Assembly (NCBI GenBank): GCA_040507895.1
Contig: JBEVNX010000139.1
Coordinates: forward strand, 1 to 8,015
DNA length: 8,015 nt
Direction: 5' to 3'
Source: JBEVNX01 sp040507895
GTDB lineage: Bacteria; Desulfobacterota; Binatia; JACPRU01
The notes below the pieces were generated by a model. It did not search any database. It was not told the DNA's origin and saw only the letters and a list, made by a program, of their open reading frames with translations. Made by a program: the position numbers and the translations under genes. This document shows positions 5,139 through 8,015 of the stretch, one piece after another. How positions within the stretch are numbered: position 1 is the stretch's first letter; every line of letters begins with the position of its first letter.

Positions 5139-6794
5139 TCAGGACTCCGTGCTCTCGCGCGACAAGCTGATCGCGTACTTCTTGAGCTTGCGCACGACGG
5201 CCGACTGCGTGAGGCCGGTCTGGCGCGCGATCTCGTAGGTGGAGCGGCACGACCGGGCGAAGTGAGAGAGCATCTGGCGCTCGAGCTTCTCGACGCGCGC
5301 GCGATAGTCGACGACCTCGGCGAGCGACTCCTCGACCAGGGCTTCCCGCGCGGCCGCGGCCGCGGGCGACGAAGCCAGCGCCTGGATCGCCGGCGGCAGG
5401 TGCTCCACGCCGATCTCCTCGGCGCGCGTCATCATCACCAGGCGCTCGACGAGGTTGCGCAGCTCGCGCACGTTGCCGGGAAAATCGTAGCTGCCGAGCA
5501 CCGCGACGGCCTCGAGCGACATCACCTTGTCGCGGCCGAACTTGCGGTTGTAGTGGTCGAGGAAGGCGTAGAGCAGCGCCTTCTTGTCTTCAGGGCGCTC
5601 GCGCAGCGGCGGCAAGTGGAGCGGGATCACCTCGATGCGATAGAGTAGATCCTCGCGGAAGCGGCCCGCGGCGACGAGGTCGTGAAGGCTCCGGTTGGTC
5701 GCGCAGATGACCCGCACGTCGAGGCGGCGCGAGGCGGAGCCGCCGAGCGGCCGGATCTCCTTGTCGTCGAGCACCTTGAGCACCTTGGCCTGCGAAGCGA
5801 GCGGCAGCTCGCCGATCTCGTCGAGGAAGATCGTGCCGCCGTTGGCGAGCTCGAACTGTCCTTTCTTGCCGGTGCGCAGCGAGCCGGTGAAGGCGCCCGC
5901 TTCGTGACCGAAGAGCTCAGACTCAACGAGGCTCTCGGGCAGGGCGCCGCAGTTCACCTCGACGAGGGGCTTGTTGGCGCGGCGCGACAGCCGGTGGAGG
6001 AAACGCGCCAACATGCCCTTGCCGGTGCCGGTCTCGCCGTCGAGCAGCACCGTCGAGTCGAAGTCCGCGACCTCGGCGGCGGTCGACAGCAGGTCTTCCA
6101 TCACGGCGCTGGCGAACACCAGCTCGTCGAGCTCGGCCTCAGCGAGCCGCGAGCGGAGCCACACCCGCCGCGCATCGGCGAGAGCGGCGAGCTTGGCCGA
6201 GCCGCGCTCGCGCTCGAGCTGGAACTTGAGCGTGTTCAGCTGCGTGATGTTGCGCATGTTGAGGATGACGTTGCGCACCGCCCCGTCCGGGCCGTAGTGC
6301 GGGCTCGCGGTGATCAGCACCAGCTCCCCACCTCGCACGTTGACGAGCGTGGACGCCGGCCGGTTGCCGCGCAGCGCCTGCAGCGTCGCCGAATTCTTCG
6401 GCACGCCGGGCAGCCGCTGCATCTCCTCGACCCGCCGCCCGACCCACTGGTCGCGAGGGATGCCGGTCATGCGCTCAAAGGCGGCGTTGACCTCGAGGAA
6501 GACGCCCTGGCCGTCGAGGATGCAGATGCCGTCGTACGAGGCGGCAAATACGGCGTCGCGAAGCGACTTGAGCTCCTCGAACTCCCGCGCGAGGGCCGCC
6601 GGGCTACCCTCTACCGCTTCGGATGGAGCGGGCGGCTTCGGATCCACGCCCCAGTCATTCACCCACTCCAGGCGTTGCGTCAAACCCGGAATCCGATGCG
6701 GAATCGACTCGTGAGCCGAGTTCGGTTCGGCCCCTTCGAGCCCGAGCCCCCGCAAAACGCCGCGCAGCTCCTCCTTCTTCAGTGGCGCGCCCAT
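5139..6794 (-). CDS. PAS-domain sigma-54-dependent transcriptional activator
   Basis: This 551-residue protein activates sigma-54 RNA polymerase by ATP hydrolysis. Residues 1-75 are of unknown character, with no receiver domain. A PAS sensor spans about 76-185 (SYDGICILDGQG, then NMRNITQLN), followed by a short linker helix. The AAA+ domain has Walker A GETGTGKG (253-260), the sigma-54-contact loop GAFTGS (300-305, where GAFTGA is usual), Walker B GGTIFLDEIGEL (319-330), sensor I at ATNRS (365-369), the arginine finger region RFREDLLYR (378-386) and sensor II FPGNVREL (438-445). The C-terminal helix-turn-helix STYEIARQTGLTQSAVVRKL (518-537) looks TyrR/Fis-like. It should bind enhancer sites and respond to a ligand or cofactor sensed by PAS. 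I chose the ATG at 6792-6794; a GTG at 6843-6845 would add 17 residues, and neither has a clear ribosome binding site. It lies 34 bases before the extradiol gene and diverges from the ligase, so it probably controls one or both. Confidence 0.93.
   Translation of the reverse strand: MGAPLKKEELRGVLRGLGLEGAEPNSAHESIPHRIPGLTQRLEWVNDWGVDPKPPAPSEAVEGSPAALAREFEELKSLRDAVFAASYDGICILDGQGVFLEVNAAFERMTGIPRDQWVGRRVEEMQRLPGVPKNSATLQALRGNRPASTLVNVRGGELVLITASPHYGPDGAVRNVILNMRNITQLNTLKFQLERERGSAKLAALADARRVWLRSRLAEAELDELVFASAVMEDLLSTAAEVADFDSTVLLDGETGTGKGMLARFLHRLSRRANKPLVEVNCGALPESLVESELFGHEAGAFTGSLRTGKKGQFELANGGTIFLDEIGELPLASQAKVLKVLDDKEIRPLGGSASRRLDVRVICATNRSLHDLVAAGRFREDLLYRIEVIPLHLPPLRERPEDKKALLYAFLDHYNRKFGRDKVMSLEAVAVLGSYDFPGNVRELRNLVERLVMMTRAEEIGVEHLPPAIQALASSPAAAAAREALVEESLAEVVDYRARVEKLERQMLSHFARSCRSTYEIARQTGLTQSAVVRKLKKYAISLSRESTES
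6687..6721. repeat. Direct repeat plus small dyad upstream of the sigma-54 promoter (possible enhancer)
   Basis: CGGAATC occurs at 6687-6693 and again at 6699-6705, twelve bases apart. It is followed by a dyad, ACTCG (6707-6711), five bases, CGAGT (6717-6721). This lies about 85-120 bases upstream of the predicted ligase transcription start, where activators of this class often bind. It lies inside the regulator's coding sequence, and short repeats like these can arise by chance, so the role is speculative. Confidence 0.25.
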
Positions 6795-6798
6795 TGCT
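6783..6798 (+). promoter_or_regulatory. Predicted sigma-54 (-24/-12) promoter for the acyl-CoA ligase gene
   Basis: The + strand reads TGGCGCGCCCATTGCT. Against the consensus TGGCACG-N4-TTGCW it has one mismatch, with the invariant GG at 6784-6785 and GC at 6796-6797 exactly ten bases apart. Transcription would start near 6808-6810, leaving about 50 bases before the ligase ATG at 6859. It overlaps the proposed ATG (6792-6794) of the divergently transcribed sigma-54 activator, so activator or polymerase binding here could also affect expression of the regulator gene. The match and context are good, but a GC-rich background raises the chance of coincidence. Confidence 0.6.
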
Positions 6799-6858
6799 TC
6801 GTGCCCATCAGTCGACGACTCTAAGCAAGAATCGGAGCCAAGCACCGCAGGTCACACC

Positions 6859-8015
6859 ATGGACGGACTGATGATGACGCCGCCCCTCCGGCTCCCCCCG
6901 TTCCTGGAGCGGGCGGAGCGCTACTTCGGCGATCGCGAGGTCGTCACTCGGACGGCGGACGGCATCCACCGCACGAGCTGGCGCGAGATCGGCCGCCGGG
7001 CTCGCCGCCTCGCCTCCGCGCTCGACGGCCTCGGCCTGGCGCCCTTCGACCGCGTGGCCACGCTCGCCTGGAACACCTACCGACACGTCGAGCTCTATTA
7101 CGCCGTCCCCGGCTCGCAGCGGATCCTCCACACACTGAACCTGAGGCTCCACACCGACCAGCTCGCCTGGATCGCGGCGCATGCTGACGACCGGATGATC
7201 TTCGTCGACGAGAGTCTGCTGCCGGCGCTCGAGGCGATCGCGCCCCGGCTGCCGCGCGTGCAGGCGTACGTGTTGATGGGCGACGGGCCGCTGCCGAAGA
7301 CCTCGCTGTCGCCCGTGTATCGCTACGAGGAGCTGATCGAGCGCGGTGACCCGAATTTCCGCTTCCGCGACGGCAGCGAGAGCGAGGCCGCGCTCCTCTG
7401 CTACACCTCGGGCACGACCGGGGCGCCGAAAGGCGTGCTCTACAGCCACCGCTCGCTCGCCCACGCCTCCATTTTGATGTCGACGGTCGACGGCTTCGCG
7501 CTCGGCGAGCGCGACTCGATCCTCGTCGCCGTGCCGCTCTTCCACGCCGCTGGCTGGTGCATGCCGTATGTCGGCGCGATGGTCGGCGCGAAGCTCGTGC
7601 TCCCCGGTCCGAACCTGCAGCCGAGCGACGTGCTCGGCACGATCGACGCCGAGGGCATCACGTTCTCCTGCGGCGTGCCGACGCTCTGGAGCGGCGTGGC
7701 CGCGCTCGCCGAGAGCGCGCGCCGGCCCTTGGCGCCGCTCGAGCGCGTGATCTGCGCGGGGTCGGCCGTGCCCGCGGTGCTGATCGCCCGCTACGAGCGG
7801 CTCGGCGTGGAGATGCGCCAGGCGTGGGGAATGACCGAGGCACCGCTCGGCACGGTCTCGCGCGTCAAGCAGACGAGCCCCACCACCTCGCCGCGAGAGC
7901 GCCACGCCATCCTCGAGAAGCAAGGCATCCCCGTTCCCACCTTCGACGCGCGCATCGTCGATGGCGACGGAAAGGAAGTGCCGCACGACGGCACGACGTC
8001 GGGAGAGCTCGAGAT
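6859..8015 (+). CDS. AlkK-like acyl-CoA ligase (AMP-forming, FadD-type), 3'-truncated by the window edge
   Basis: The frame from the ATG at 6859 stays open for 385 complete codons to the right edge; family members are about 540-550 residues, so roughly 70% is visible. ANL-superfamily ligases join a carboxylic acid to CoA through an acyl-AMP intermediate. The ATP-binding loop YTSGTTGAPKG lies at residues 182-192, PLFHAAGW matches the conserved PxFHxxxW region, and QAWGMTE at 321-327 is the A5 motif. The N-terminus, MDGLMM, and then WNTYRHVELYYAV, resemble Pseudomonas medium-chain ligase AlkK, which supports the chosen start; only a weak AGGT lies six bases upstream. The C-terminal lid domain with its catalytic lysine is beyond the window. 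Likely substrates are medium-chain fatty acids or side-chain acids of aromatic or terpenoid compounds. It diverges from the activator gene and has a good sigma-54 promoter candidate upstream, so it is probably part of the same regulon. The opposite strand has a long open frame here, which is a GC-driven shadow. Confidence 0.93.
   Translation, partial: MDGLMMTPPLRLPPFLERAERYFGDREVVTRTADGIHRTSWREIGRRARRLASALDGLGLAPFDRVATLAWNTYRHVELYYAVPGSQRILHTLNLRLHTDQLAWIAAHADDRMIFVDESLLPALEAIAPRLPRVQAYVLMGDGPLPKTSLSPVYRYEELIERGDPNFRFRDGSESEAALLCYTSGTTGAPKGVLYSHRSLAHASILMSTVDGFALGERDSILVAVPLFHAAGWCMPYVGAMVGAKLVLPGPNLQPSDVLGTIDAEGITFSCGVPTLWSGVAALAESARRPLAPLERVICAGSAVPAVLIARYERLGVEMRQAWGMTEAPLGTVSRVKQTSPTTSPRERHAILEKQGIPVPTFDARIVDGDGKEVPHDGTTSGELE

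Noticed and set aside
5105..5200. Possible sigma-54 promoter before the extradiol dioxygenase gene (- strand)
   Set aside because: A GG-N10-GC pair can be found, but the surrounding bases match neither TGGCAC nor TTGC, so it is not better than chance.
5682..6824. 380-codon + strand frame opposite the sigma-54 activator
   Set aside because: The activator has every expected AAA+ motif on the other strand; this product has no domain and is a typical shadow in GC-rich DNA.
6808..7986. 392-codon - strand frame opposite the acyl-CoA ligase
   Set aside because: The + strand encodes a continuous ANL-family ligase with YTSGTTG and WGMTE motifs; the antisense product is a His/Arg/Ala-rich shadow.

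Overview
The window is GC-rich DNA with compact, strong Shine-Dalgarno-led genes. It reads like the chromosome of a GC-rich Gram-negative soil or aquatic bacterium, probably a proteobacterium: there is a sigma-54-dependent activator and a Rieske ring-hydroxylating dioxygenase, and the ligase resembles AlkK of Pseudomonas. No rRNA, tRNA or marker gene fixes the taxon. There is no CRISPR array, insertion sequence, integrase or tRNA.

Layout, left to right. (1) 1-768, + strand: the 3' two-thirds of a Fic-domain protein with an intact catalytic motif and a C-terminal winged helix; its start lies off the left edge. (2) 769-951: a convergent gap with three closely packed inverted repeats, one of them a plausible terminator. 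(3) 952-1755, - strand: a crotonase (enoyl-CoA hydratase/isomerase) superfamily enzyme that lacks both canonical catalytic glutamates. (4) 1905-2174, + strand: an 89-residue glycine-rich membrane protein, divergent from the crotonase. (5) 2204-6794, - strand, transcribed right to left: a PAS-AAA+ sigma-54 activator, a class III (LigB-type) extradiol dioxygenase, and the alpha and beta subunits of a ring-hydroxylating dioxygenase. The gaps are 34 bp, 34 bp and a 4-bp overlap, so the three enzymes form one operon that may include the regulator. (6) 6859 to the right edge, + strand: an AlkK-like acyl-CoA ligase, divergent from the regulator and open at the window end.

Together the right three-quarters looks like a catabolic locus for an aromatic compound, possibly with a carboxylated or alkyl side chain. 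The Rieske oxygenase would hydroxylate the ring, dehydrogenation (gene not in the window) would give a catechol-type diol, and the LigB-type enzyme would open the ring. The ligase and the crotonase would process acyl-CoA intermediates. The ferredoxin, reductase and diol dehydrogenase are absent. The substrate cannot be read from the sequence.

The most specific regulatory observation is a near-consensus sigma-54 (-24/-12) promoter at 6783-6798. It points at the ligase and overlaps the proposed start codon of the divergent sigma-54 activator. This gives a concrete hypothesis: the PAS-sensing activator drives the ligase from within its own 5' end.
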